A stretch of DNA of 43,259 nt from assembly GCF_020297365.1 (NCBI RefSeq), contig NZ_JAIXIG010000032.1, positions 1 to 43,259 on the forward strand, in the 5' to 3' direction. Both the position numbers and the translations under genes were made by a program. Under the pieces are notes generated by a model. That model was not told the DNA's origin. It worked only from the letters and a program-made list of their open reading frames with translations, and searched no databases. Each line of letters starts with the position of its first letter. Position 1 is the stretch's first letter. This document shows positions 30,208 to 37,943 of the stretch, one piece after another. The stretch comes from Curtobacterium oceanosedimentum. Lineage in GTDB: Bacteria; Actinomycetota; Actinomycetes; Actinomycetales; Microbacteriaceae.

Positions 30208-30966
30208 TCACCCGCAGCTGCCGACGGTGCGCAGGCCGTCCTCGGTGAGCGGCAGCGAGTCGGCCGTGATGCGGACCGTCGCGTCCGACCTCGAGACGTC
30301 GAGCGAGCGCACGCGCAGCGCCTCGGGCAGGAACTGCGCCGTGCAGACCTGCACCGGGACGCCCGTGACGCCGGGGATCGAGTCGACCTTGAGCCCGAGG
30401 TCCGAGTTGGTGATCCGGACGCTCTCCGGGGTGATCGTGATGCCGCGGCCGTCGTCCTGTGCGACCACGCCGCCCTTCGCCGCGTAGGTGATGTCGTACC
30501 CGAGCACGGCGGTCGAGCCGGACAGCTCGACGCCGTCGTCGACGAGGGTCAGCCGGTCGAACAGCGGGCTGTACTTCGCCAGGTCCTTCACGCTCGTGGA
30601 CGCCAGGGTGACGGTGCCCTCGACGTCGCGGACCTCGCCCTGGCCGTCGACCGGGACGTCTCGCGCGGTGACGTCGGCGGCGAGCGGGATGCCGTCGACC
30701 GTGAGCTCGGCCGAGGAGATCTCGACGCGGTCGAGCGTGCCGCTGACGAGCTGCGGGATGACGACGCCCTCGGCGTGGGCGTCGACCTGCCCGGTCGTGC
30801 CGTCCGGCAGCGACTGCTCGACCTGCTGGGTGATGACCCGGTCGACGACGCCGCGCAGCACGAACTCGGCGATCACGACGAGGGCGGCGAACACGACGAC
30901 GACCACGAGCAGGACGACGGGCCAGCGGCGGCGGCGGGCGCGGGGGCGGTCGGCGGCGAGGGACAT
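30208..30966 (-). CDS. DUF2993 (LmeA-like) secreted or membrane-anchored protein
   Basis: This protein of about 252 residues has one N-terminal membrane helix (about 14-37) after an Arg-rich stretch, then a beta-rich extracytoplasmic domain of the DUF2993 family. In mycobacteria LmeA of this family binds phospholipid and helps lipomannan maturation; whether that holds here is unknown. Two cysteines, near VQVCTAQF and at the very end (VGSCG), could form a disulfide. ATG 30966 is preferred; GTG 30975 is three codons upstream. It lies 56 bases before lysA and after the hairpin-rich spacer. Confidence 0.85.
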   Translation of the reverse strand: MSLAADRPRARRRRWPVVLLVVVVVFAALVVIAEFVLRGVVDRVITQQVEQSLPDGTTGQVDAHAEGVVIPQLVSGTLDRVEISSAELTVDGIPLAADVTARDVPVDGQGEVRDVEGTVTLASTSVKDLAKYSPLFDRLTLVDDGVELSGSTAVLGYDITYAAKGGVVAQDDGRGITITPESVRITNSDLGLKVDSIPGVTGVPVQVCTAQFLPEALRVRSLDVSRSDATVRITADSLPLTEDGLRTVGSCG

Positions 30967-31024
30967 GCGTCCCACCCTGCCAGCCCGTCCCGGCAGGCCG
31001 CCTGGAGGCGCGGGCGCCGAGGCG

Positions 31025-31087
31025 CGCGCGCTCGGTCGCGCCGGGGTCGAGGCGCGCGACGGCGGGCGCGCGCGCTCGGTCGCGCCC
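31025..31087. repeat. Direct repeat pair of 19 bases
   Basis: The same 19-base GC sequence (beginning GCGCGCGCTCGG) occurs at 31025-31043 and 31069-31087 in the spacer between argS and the DUF2993 gene. It adds to the two large hairpins just beside it. I see no coding sequence here. Confidence 0.6.
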
Positions 31088-31091
31088 CGTC

Positions 31092-31133
31092 ACGGTCGTT
31101 GCGCCCCGGCTCACCGGGGCGCGATGACCGTGC
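31092..31133. repeat. Hairpin 1 of the argS spacer (19-base arms)
   Basis: The arms at 31092-31110 and 31115-31133 match at 17 of 19 positions with a CTCA loop. There is no T tract on either side. It could act as a Rho-assisted terminator after argS or be a mobile palindromic repeat. Confidence 0.6.
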
Positions 31134-31154
31134 GGGGGCGCGACGGCGCCCTGC

Positions 31155-31214
31155 GCACAACCGGAGTGAGCCCGAACCGCGCGATTGCGCGGCTCGGGCT
31201 CACTCCGGTTGTGC
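31155..31214. repeat. Hairpin 2 of the argS spacer (28-base arms)
   Basis: The arms at 31155-31182 and 31187-31214 match at 27 of 28 positions around a GATT loop, a very stable structure. It begins about 32 bases after the argS stop codon. The arm length exceeds that of ordinary terminators and no T tract follows, so a REP-like or other palindromic element is a real alternative. Confidence 0.7.
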
Positions 31215-31246
31215 GGGGGTGTTCCGCGCCGCTCGAGCGGGCTCGG

Positions 31247-32917
31247 CTACATGCGGGCGGGGGCGCTCACGCCGAGCAGACCCAGGCCGTTGCGGACGAC
31301 CTGCCCCGTGGCGTCGTTCAGCCACAGGCGGGTGCGGTGCAGGTCGGTCACGGGCTCGTCGCCGAGGGGCGTGACGCGGCAGGAGTCGTACCAGCGGTGG
31401 TACAGCCCCGCCAGCTGCTCGATGTACCGGGCGATGCGGTGCGGCTCGCGTAGCTCGGCGGCCTGGCGCACCACGCGCGGGTACTCGGCGAGGGCCCCGA
31501 GGAGCGCGCCCTCGGAGTCGTGCGTCAGCAGCGAGGCGTCGAACACCGACCGGTCGACCCCGGCGGCCTCGGCGTTGCGGGCCACCGACTGCGTGCGGGC
31601 GTGGGCGTACTGCACGTAGAACACGGGGTTGTCGTTCGTGCGCTTGACGAGCAGGTCGAGGTCGATGTCGATCGCGGTGTCGCTGGCGAACCGGACGAGC
31701 GAGTACCGCCCGGCGTCGACGCCGACGGCGTCGACCAGGTCCTCCATCGTGACGATCGTGCCGGCGCGCTTCGACATGCGCATCGGCTCGCCGTCCTTGA
31801 GCAGGTTGACCATCTGCCCGATCAGGATCTCGAGGTTCGTGCCCGGCTCGTCGCCGAAGGCCGCGCACATCGCCATCATGCGGCCGACGTAGCCGTGGTG
31901 GTCCGCGCCGAGCATGATGAGGTTGCGCTCGAACCCGCGCTCGCGCTTGTCCAGGTAGTACGCCAGGTCGCCGGCGATGTACGCGGGCTCCCCGTCGGAC
32001 TTGATGACGACGCGGTCGCGGTCGTCGCCGAAGTCGGTGGTGCGGAGCCACTCGGCACCCTCGGCCTCGTACATCACGCCGGCCGACCGCAGCCGGTCGA
32101 TGGCGCGCTCGACGGCCTTCGACTCGTGCAGCGCGTTCTCGTGGAAGTAGACGTCGAAGTCGACGCCGAAGTCGTGCAGCGACGCCTTGATGTCGGCGAA
32201 CATGAAGTCGACGCCCTCGCGGCGGAACAGCTCCTGCGCCTCGTCGCGGGGCAGGTCGCGCACGTCCGTCGTCGCGGGCAGGGTCGCGATGACCCGGGCG
32301 GCGATCTCGGCGATGTAGGCGCCGCCGTAGCCGTCCTCCGGCGTGGGCTCACCGAGGGCGCTCGCCACCAGGGACCGGGCGAAGCGGTCGATCTGCGCGC
32401 CGTGGTCGTTGAAGTAGTACTCGCGGGTCACCAGGGCGCCCTGCGTCTGGAACACGCGGGCCAGGCTGTCCCCCACGGCCGCCCAGCGGACACCGCCCAT
32501 GTGGATCGGTCCGGTCGGGTTCGCGGACACGAACTCCAGGTTGATCCGCACGCCGTCGTACAGGTCGCCGGCGCCGAAGGCACTGCCCGACTCGACGATG
32601 GTCCGCGCGATCTCGCCGGCGGCGGCGGCCTCGAGCGTGATGTTGATGAAGCCGGGGCCGGCGACGTCGACCGACGCCACGCCGTCGAGCTCGGTCAGCT
32701 CGCCGGCGATCTCGGTCGCGAGTTCGCGCGGGTTCGTGCCGAGCCGCTTCGCCAGCTGCATCGCGGCGTTCGAGGCCCAGTCGCCGTGCGCGCGGTTCTT
32801 CGGCCGCTCGAGCGCCACGTGGGACTCCCCGATCGTCACGGTGTCGGACGCGCCTCGTCGCTCGACGATCCCGGTCAGGATCGACAGGTACGCAGCGGAG
32901 AGTTCGGCAGGAGTCAC
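31247..32917 (-). CDS. argS: Arginyl-tRNA synthetase
   Basis: This class I synthetase charges tRNA-Arg. At 556 residues it has the family's N-terminal tRNA-contacting domain (about 1-105, with [14 protein letters not shown]), the HIGH-like HMGG (139-142) after SANPTGPI, the KMSKS-like MSKRAG (381-386) and the C-terminal helical anticodon domain. GTG 32917 is chosen because a TAGACT box lies eight bases upstream, giving a leaderless transcript; the longer frame (to 33019) overlaps the divergent lipoprotein gene and is not conserved-looking. A tRNA-Arg gene lies about 0.8 kb away. Confidence 0.97.
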   Translation of the reverse strand: MTPAELSAAYLSILTGIVERRGASDTVTIGESHVALERPKNRAHGDWASNAAMQLAKRLGTNPRELATEIAGELTELDGVASVDVAGPGFINITLEAAAAGEIARTIVESGSAFGAGDLYDGVRINLEFVSANPTGPIHMGGVRWAAVGDSLARVFQTQGALVTREYYFNDHGAQIDRFARSLVASALGEPTPEDGYGGAYIAEIAARVIATLPATTDVRDLPRDEAQELFRREGVDFMFADIKASLHDFGVDFDVYFHENALHESKAVERAIDRLRSAGVMYEAEGAEWLRTTDFGDDRDRVVIKSDGEPAYIAGDLAYYLDKRERGFERNLIMLGADHHGYVGRMMAMCAAFGDEPGTNLEILIGQMVNLLKDGEPMRMSKRAGTIVTMEDLVDAVGVDAGRYSLVRFASDTAIDIDLDLLVKRTNDNPVFYVQYAHARTQSVARNAEAAGVDRSVFDASLLTHDSEGALLGALAEYPRVVRQAAELREPHRIARYIEQLAGLYHRWYDSCRVTPLGDEPVTDLHRTRLWLNDATGQVVRNGLGLLGVSAPARM

Positions 32918-32925
32918 GGGGAACG

Positions 32926-32931
32926 AGTCTA
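32926..32931 (-). promoter_or_regulatory. -10 box of argS
   Basis: TAGACT on the minus strand lies eight bases before the argS GTG. No ribosome-binding site is visible, so a leaderless start is likely. A matching -35 could not be assigned. Confidence 0.5.
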
Positions 32932-32976
32932 CCGGGACGCTCAGGTCCCTTCCGGTCGGTGCTGGATCATGTCGTG

Positions 32977-33546
32977 ATGCCCCCACGCAGCCGGACCCGG
33001 GCGCGCACCGTCGCCACACTCGCCACCGCAGCAGCCCTCGCGCTCACCGGGTGCGCGGGCGGCGGGGACCGGACGCCCTCGGCGAGCCCGACCCCCGCCG
33101 GCACCCCCGTGTCGCAGCGCTGCGCCGAACTCCTGCCCCCCGACGCCCTGTCGGTGTACGGGCAGACGTTCGCGCTCGACGACGCGTTCACCCCGGCGGA
33201 GGGCTCCCCCGCCGCCACGATCGCCGACCAGCGGGGCCGTGTCTGCCGGTACGTGAGCACCGACGCCGACGCCACCACCGTCACGGTCGCCGTCGCCCAC
33301 CTGCCTGAGAAGTCGCTCACCAACCTGAAGGACGCCCTGTACGAGCGGGGCGGGTCCGTCCCCACGTACGACGTCGAGGGGTACTTCGCGCTGGACGGCG
33401 AGCAGGGTCGCGCCGACGCCTTCGCCGACCCGTACTGGATCACCGCCGAGTCGACGCTCTTCACCGAGCCGGGCGGCGCGCAGCCCGTGGTCGACGCGGT
33501 GCGCGCCGCGGTGCAGCCGACCGCCTCCGCCACGCCGACGGGCTGA
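32977..33546 (+). CDS. Lipoprotein of unknown function
   Basis: This is a secreted lipoprotein of 189 residues. The signal peptide has an Arg-rich n-region, a hydrophobic stretch and the lipobox LTGC with Cys26 as the predicted lipid-anchored residue. A Gly/Ser/Thr/Pro linker follows, then a domain of about 140 residues with Cys pairs (QRCAELLP and GRVCRYVS) that could form a disulfide. The fold loosely resembles the DUF3558-like lipoproteins of actinobacteria, but I cannot assign it. ATG 32977 is used; GTG 32974 is one codon upstream. It is divergent from argS. Confidence 0.82.
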   Translation: MPPRSRTRARTVATLATAAALALTGCAGGGDRTPSASPTPAGTPVSQRCAELLPPDALSVYGQTFALDDAFTPAEGSPAATIADQRGRVCRYVSTDADATTVTVAVAHLPEKSLTNLKDALYERGGSVPTYDVEGYFALDGEQGRADAFADPYWITAESTLFTEPGGAQPVVDAVRAAVQPTASATPTG

Positions 33547-33579
33547 CACCGGCGCTCCGGCGCACGGGACGCGCCGAGA

Positions 33580-33623
33580 CGGACGGGAGGCACGGTGCGG
33601 GGCCGTCCCGGGCCTCCCGTCCG
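33580..33623 (+). terminator. Hairpin after the lipoprotein gene
   Basis: A perfect 12-pair stem (33580-33591 with 33612-33623) encloses a loop that itself contains a short stem. It begins about 30 bases after the lipoprotein stop codon. No T tract follows, which is common for terminators in such GC-rich genomes. Confidence 0.5.
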
Positions 33624-33701
33624 CAGGCGGCCGCCTCCACAGCGCGACACGCGCTGTCCGGCACCGCCCGCCGGACCTGCTACGGTTGGTGACACCCCTC
33701 G

Positions 33702-33773
33702 GCCCCCATAGCTCAGGGGATAGAGCACTGCCCTCCGGAGGCAGGGGCGGAGGTTCGAATCCTCCTGGGGGCA
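33702..33773 (+). tRNA. tRNA-Arg (anticodon CCG)
   Basis: A complete 72-base cloverleaf is visible. The acceptor stem GCCCCCA pairs with TGGGGGC, the D arm is GCTC/GAGC, and the anticodon stem CTGCC/GGCAG encloses the loop CTCCGGA with anticodon CCG at 33735-33737. The T arm is GGAGG-TTCGAAT-CCTCC. The discriminator is A, and the 3' CCA is not encoded. It reads CGG, a common Arg codon in this GC-rich genome. A TACGGT -10-like box lies at 33681-33686. Confidence 0.96.
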
Positions 33774-33830
33774 CTGTCACACTTCCGCGCAAGCAGTTGT
33801 CTTCGCTTCGCTCAGTCAGCTGCGCGCGAT

Positions 33831-33850
33831 GTCGCCTGCGGCGACTTTCT
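33831..33850 (+). terminator. Terminator of tRNA-Arg
   Basis: GTCGCC, a TGC loop and GGCGAC form a six-pair stem followed directly by TTTCT. This is the only hairpin in the window with a T-rich tail. It lies 57 bases after the tRNA. Confidence 0.55.
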
Positions 33851-33981
33851 CCCGTTGAGGCTTCTCCGGGATCGTGGCGTGGGTCGTGGACGATGTGGAT
33901 CGTCGCGCGTTTCGTGGGCGCGTCTGGTCGGGTGGCGAGCTGCGCACGGAGTGTGCCCCGCTGCCGAGCCGCCGGAGTTTC

Positions 33982-34045
33982 CCGACACGTCACGTGCACC
34001 CCCTAGGATCACGGGCCGGTCGTCCCGCACGCGACCGGGAAGAGG
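33982..34045 (+). promoter_or_regulatory. Promoter and ribosome-binding site of the NRPS gene
   Basis: TAGGAT at 34004-34009 is a TANNNT -10 box, with CCGACA at 33982-33987 as a possible -35 (16-base spacer). GGGAAGAGG at 34037-34045 is a strong ribosome-binding site five bases before the ATG. Unlike several genes nearby, this one has a leader of about 35 bases. Confidence 0.5.
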
Positions 34046-34050
34046 CCTCG

Positions 34051-37000
34051 ATGACCACCGCCACCGGGAACCCGCAGCACGAACTCGCGCGCGGCGGGCA
34101 CGCCCCCGCACCACGGACCCTGTTCGACGTGCTGGCAGCCACCGCCGCGACGCACCCGGACGCGACCGCACTCGAGGACCCCGCCGGCACCGTCGACTAC
34201 GCGGCCCTGCTCGACCTGGTGCGGGCGCAGGCCGACGACCTCGCCCGACGCGGCGTCCGGCGGGGTGACCGGGTCGGCGTGCGGATCCCCTCCGGCGGAC
34301 CCGACCTGTACCTGTCGATCCTCGCCGTGCTGGCCGCCGGGGCCGCCTACGTGCCCGTCGACGCCGACGACCCCGAGGAACGCGCCACCCTGGTGTTCGG
34401 CGAGGCCGGTGTGGTCGGCGTGATCGGTGCCGGCGGGGTCCTGCGGGACCGCGACGGTGCGGAACTCCCGGTGACGGACCCTGCGGCGAGCGCCGAGGTC
34501 CCCCGCGAGACCGACGACGCGTGGATCATCTTCACGTCCGGGTCGACGGGTGTGCCGAAGGGCGTCGCGGTGACGCACCGGTCCGCTGCCGCGTTCGTGG
34601 ACGCCGAGGCGCGGATGTTCCTGCAGGCCGCGCCGATCGGGCCGGGCGACCGGGTGCTGGCGGGGTTGAGCGTGGCGTTCGACGCGTCGTGCGAGGAGAT
34701 GTGGCTGGCGTGGGGGCACGGTGCGGCGCTGGTGCCCGCTCCCCGGTCGCTGGTGCGGACGGGGGTGGACCTGGGACCGTGGCTCATCGCGCACACGATC
34801 ACGGTGGTCTCGACGGTGCCGACGCTCGCGGCGCTGTGGCCGGACGACGCGTTGGAGCAGGTGCGCCTGGTGATCTTCGGTGGCGAGGCGTGCCCGCCCG
34901 AGCTGGCGGCGCGCATCGCGAGTCGTGACCGTGAGGTGTGGAACACGTACGGGCCGACCGAGGCGACGGTGGTGGCGTGCGGGTCCCTGCTCGACGGGAG
35001 CCAGCCGGTGCGCATCGGGCTGCCCTTGGACGGGTGGGACCTGGCGGTCGTCGACGCGTCGGGGAACCGCGTCGCCCCCGGGGGTGTCGGTGAGCTGGTG
35101 ATCGGTGGTGTCGGGCTGGGGCGGTACCTGGACCCGGCGAAGGACGCCGAGAAGTACGCGCCGTTCCCCGAGCTCGGGTGGGAGCGGGCGTACCGGAGCG
35201 GGGACCTGGTGCGGTACGAGCCGGAGGGGCTGGTGTTCCAGGGGCGTGCGGACGACCAGGTGAAGCTCGGCGGCCGTCGGATCGAGCTCGGGGAGATCGA
35301 CGCTGCACTGCAGGCGTTGGACGACGTCGCCGGTGGTGCGGCGGTGGTGCAGCGGACCCCGGCGGGCAACCAGGTGCTCGTGGGGTACGTGGCCCCCGTG
35401 GCCGGGGCGACGGTGGACGTGGCGGCGGCGAACGCGCGGTTGCGCGAGGAGCTGCCGGCGGCGCTGGTGCCGCTCGTCGCGGTGGTGGACGCCCTGCCGA
35501 CGCGGACGTCGGGCAAGGTCGACCGTGCGGCGTTGCCGTGGCCGTTGCCCGGCGCGTCGGACGCGGCGATGCTGCCGGACACGGTGGCGTGGATCGCCGA
35601 GCGGTGGTCGGCGATCCTCGGGGTGCCGGTGGCGAGCGTCGACGACGACTTCTTCGCCCACGGTGGTGGGTCGTTGACGGCGGCGCAGCTGGTGTCGGCC
35701 ATCCGGGAGCGGTTCCCGTCGACGACCGTGGCGGACGTGTACGACCACCCGCGGATCGGTGCGCTGGCGGCGGCGCTCGACGAGTCGGGTCCGGTGGCGG
35801 CGTCGGCGCGGGACGTCGCTCCGGTCCCCCCGGCGACGGGGCTGCTCATGACGCTGCTCGGGTTGCCCGTGCAGGTGCTCCGGGGGCTGCGGGTCCTGAC
35901 GTGGACGGCCGTCGTGGCTGCGGTGCTGCAGGCGACGACGCTGCCGTTCCTGCCGGTGCTGCCCTGGCCGGTGCTCGTGCTCGCGGTGCTGGTGTTCGTG
36001 ACGCCGATCGGCAAGATGGCGCTGACGGTGGTCCTCGCGCGTCTGCTGCTCGCCGGGGTGCGGCCGGGGTCGTACCCCCGGGGTGGTCCGGTGCACCTGC
36101 GGGTGTGGCTAGCGGAGCGGATCGCCGAGGCGGTCGACGGCCCCTCGACGGCGGGTGCGCCGTGGATCAGCTACTACGCGCGGGCGCTCGGGGCGCGGAT
36201 CGGCAAGGACGTCGACCTGCACACCCTGCCCCCGGTGACGGGCATGCTCACCATCGGCAAGCGGGCGTCGATCGAGCCGGAGGTCGACCTGGCCGGGCAC
36301 TGGCTCGACGGTGACGTCTTCCACCTGGGGCACGTGCGGATCGACGACGACGCCGTGGTGCGCAGCCGCACGACGCTGCTGCCCGGCGCGCACGTCGGTG
36401 CGGGTGCCGAGGTCACCGCGGGTTCCGCCGTCGGCGGGCCGGTCACCGCGGGCGAGCGGTGGGCGGGTGCGCCTGCGGAACGCATCGGGTCGGCTCGTGA
36501 CGACCGGGAGGCCCGTCCCCCGGCCCGTCGGCGCTGGCTGCTGGCGTACGGGGCCGGGTCCCTGGCCGTGGCCGGCCTGCCGGTGGTCGGGGTCGCGGTC
36601 GGGCTGCTGGTGGCGGTCGCCCTGGTCGGGCGGGCACCGACGCTGGGTGACGCGGTGCTCCGTGCGCTCGCGACCGTCCCCCTGGCGACGGTCGTCGCCG
36701 GCGCGGTGTACGCCCTGCTCGTGGTGGCGTCGGTGCGGTTGCTCGGCATCGGTCTGCACGAGGGCCGACACCCGGTGCGGTCGCGGATCGGGTGGCAGGT
36801 GTGGTCGACCGAGCGGGTGCTCGACGCGGCGCGCACGCTGCTGTTCCCGCTGTACGCCTCGCTCGTGACGCCGGTGTGGCTGCGGCTGCTCGGTGCCCGG
36901 GTGGGTCGGGACACCGAGATCTCGACGGTCCTGCTCATCCCGGCACTGACGCAGATCGCATCGGGGGCGTTCCTGGCCGACGACACCATGGTCGCCACGT

Positions 37001-37935
37001 ACGAGCTCGGTGGCGGACGGGTGCGGATCGGCCGGTCCAAGGTCGGTCGCCGCGCGTTCCTCGGCAACAGCGGCATGACGGGCGCGGGACGCTCGGTGCC
37101 GCGCGAGGCCCTGGTCGCGGTGCTGTCCGCCGTGCCGAAGAAGGCCAAGCGCGGGTCGTCGTGGCTGGGGTCGCCCCCGGTGCGGCTGCGGCGCGCGACG
37201 ACCGAGTTCGACGAGGCGCGCACGTTCCGCCCGTCCCGGCGGCTCAAGGTCGCCCGCGGCTGCTGGGAGCTGCTCCGCCTGGTCGCGCCGATGGTCTCCG
37301 GCGCCGTCGCCCTCGGCGTCGCCGGAGCACTGCTTGCGCTGTGGTCGGCGGTCGGGATCGGGTGGACGGTGCTCCTCGCCGGGCCGGTGCTCATCGCCGC
37401 CGGGGCCGTCGCGGCCGTGGTGTCGACGATCGCGAAGTGGGCGTTCGTCGGCCGGATCACCGCTCGGGAGCACCCGCTCTGGTCGTCGTTCGTGTGGCGC
37501 AACGAGGTGCAGGACACCTTCGTCGAGACCGTCGCCCGGCCGTGGTTCGCCGAGCAGGCCACCGGCACCCCCGCACTGGCCGTCTGGCTGCGGAGCCTCG
37601 GCGCGACGATCGGCCGCGGCACCTGGCTCGAGACGTACTGGCTGCCCGAGGCCGACCTCGTCACGATCGGGCCGGGCGCCTCGGTCGCGCGGGGCACCGT
37701 CGTGCAGACGCACCTGTTCCACGACCGGGTGATGCAGCTCGACACCGTGCGGCTCGACGCCGGCGCGACCCTCGGCCCGCACAGTGTCGTCCTGCCCGCG
37801 GCGGGCATCGGCGCCGGCGGCACCGTCGGACCGTCGTCGCTCGTGATGCGCGGCGAACAGGTGCCGCCCGGGTCCCGGTGGTCGGGCAACCCGATCGCTC
37901 CGTGGACAGCCGGTCCGACCGCCTCGACGGACTGA
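34051..37935 (+). CDS. Pls/PosA-type membrane NRPS (A-T plus three TM/C-domain units)
   Basis: This is a single-module synthetase of 1294 residues with the layout of epsilon-poly-L-lysine synthetase. Adenylation domain: FTSGSTGVPKG (161-171), FDAS with Asp211, NTYGPTEA (298-305), YRSGDL (381-386), GRADDQVKLGGRR (398-410) and TSGKVDR with Lys489. Carrier domain: HGGGSL with Ser541 as the phosphopantetheine site. Then three hydrophobic helix pairs (about 613-666, 828-898, 1076-1130) alternate with three C domains containing hexapeptide (left-handed beta-helix) repeats (about 705-815, 940-1020, 1180-1285). There is no classical condensation or thioesterase domain. In Pls the C domains extend an isopeptide homopolymer; the product here is unknown, though a basic amino acid is plausible. 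ATG 34051 has a good ribosome-binding site. Confidence 0.93.
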   Translation: MTTATGNPQHELARGGHAPAPRTLFDVLAATAATHPDATALEDPAGTVDYAALLDLVRAQADDLARRGVRRGDRVGVRIPSGGPDLYLSILAVLAAGAAYVPVDADDPEERATLVFGEAGVVGVIGAGGVLRDRDGAELPVTDPAASAEVPRETDDAWIIFTSGSTGVPKGVAVTHRSAAAFVDAEARMFLQAAPIGPGDRVLAGLSVAFDASCEEMWLAWGHGAALVPAPRSLVRTGVDLGPWLIAHTITVVSTVPTLAALWPDDALEQVRLVIFGGEACPPELAARIASRDREVWNTYGPTEATVVACGSLLDGSQPVRIGLPLDGWDLAVVDASGNRVAPGGVGELVIGGVGLGRYLDPAKDAEKYAPFPELGWERAYRSGDLVRYEPEGLVFQGRADDQVKLGGRRIELGEIDAALQALDDVAGGAAVVQRTPAGNQVLVGYVAPVAGATVDVAAANARLREELPAALVPLVAVVDALPTRTSGKVDRAALPWPLPGASDAAMLPDTVAWIAERWSAILGVPVASVDDDFFAHGGGSLTAAQLVSAIRERFPSTTVADVYDHPRIGALAAALDESGPVAASARDVAPVPPATGLLMTLLGLPVQVLRGLRVLTWTAVVAAVLQATTLPFLPVLPWPVLVLAVLVFVTPIGKMALTVVLARLLLAGVRPGSYPRGGPVHLRVWLAERIAEAVDGPSTAGAPWISYYARALGARIGKDVDLHTLPPVTGMLTIGKRASIEPEVDLAGHWLDGDVFHLGHVRIDDDAVVRSRTTLLPGAHVGAGAEVTAGSAVGGPVTAGERWAGAPAERIGSARDDREARPPARRRWLLAYGAGSLAVAGLPVVGVAVGLLVAVALVGRAPTLGDAVLRALATVPLATVVAGAVYALLVVASVRLLGIGLHEGRHPVRSRIGWQVWSTERVLDAARTLLFPLYASLVTPVWLRLLGARVGRDTEISTVLLIPALTQIASGAFLADDTMVATYELGGGRVRIGRSKVGRRAFLGNSGMTGAGRSVPREALVAVLSAVPKKAKRGSSWLGSPPVRLRRATTEFDEARTFRPSRRLKVARGCWELLRLVAPMVSGAVALGVAGALLALWSAVGIGWTVLLAGPVLIAAGAVAAVVSTIAKWAFVGRITAREHPLWSSFVWRNEVQDTFVETVARPWFAEQATGTPALAVWLRSLGATIGRGTWLETYWLPEADLVTIGPGASVARGTVVQTHLFHDRVMQLDTVRLDAGATLGPHSVVLPAAGIGAGGTVGPSSLVMRGEQVPPGSRWSGNPIAPWTAGPTASTD

Positions 37936-37943
37936 CCGGCCCC

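Noticed and set aside
31025..31214. CRISPR array
   Set aside because: There are only two direct repeats, with no regular spacers and no cas genes. The structures are hairpins.
33774..34050. Possible prophage or integrative-element attachment site next to tRNA-Arg
   Set aside because: No repeat of the tRNA 3' end, integrase or element genes were found; the spacer holds only a terminator and the NRPS promoter.
35650..35720. NRPS carrier domain possibly inactive because it reads GGGSL instead of GGDSL
   Set aside because: The phosphopantetheine serine (Ser541) is intact, and the Gly variant is acceptable in this family as far as I know. A phosphopantetheinyl transferase gene is nearby.
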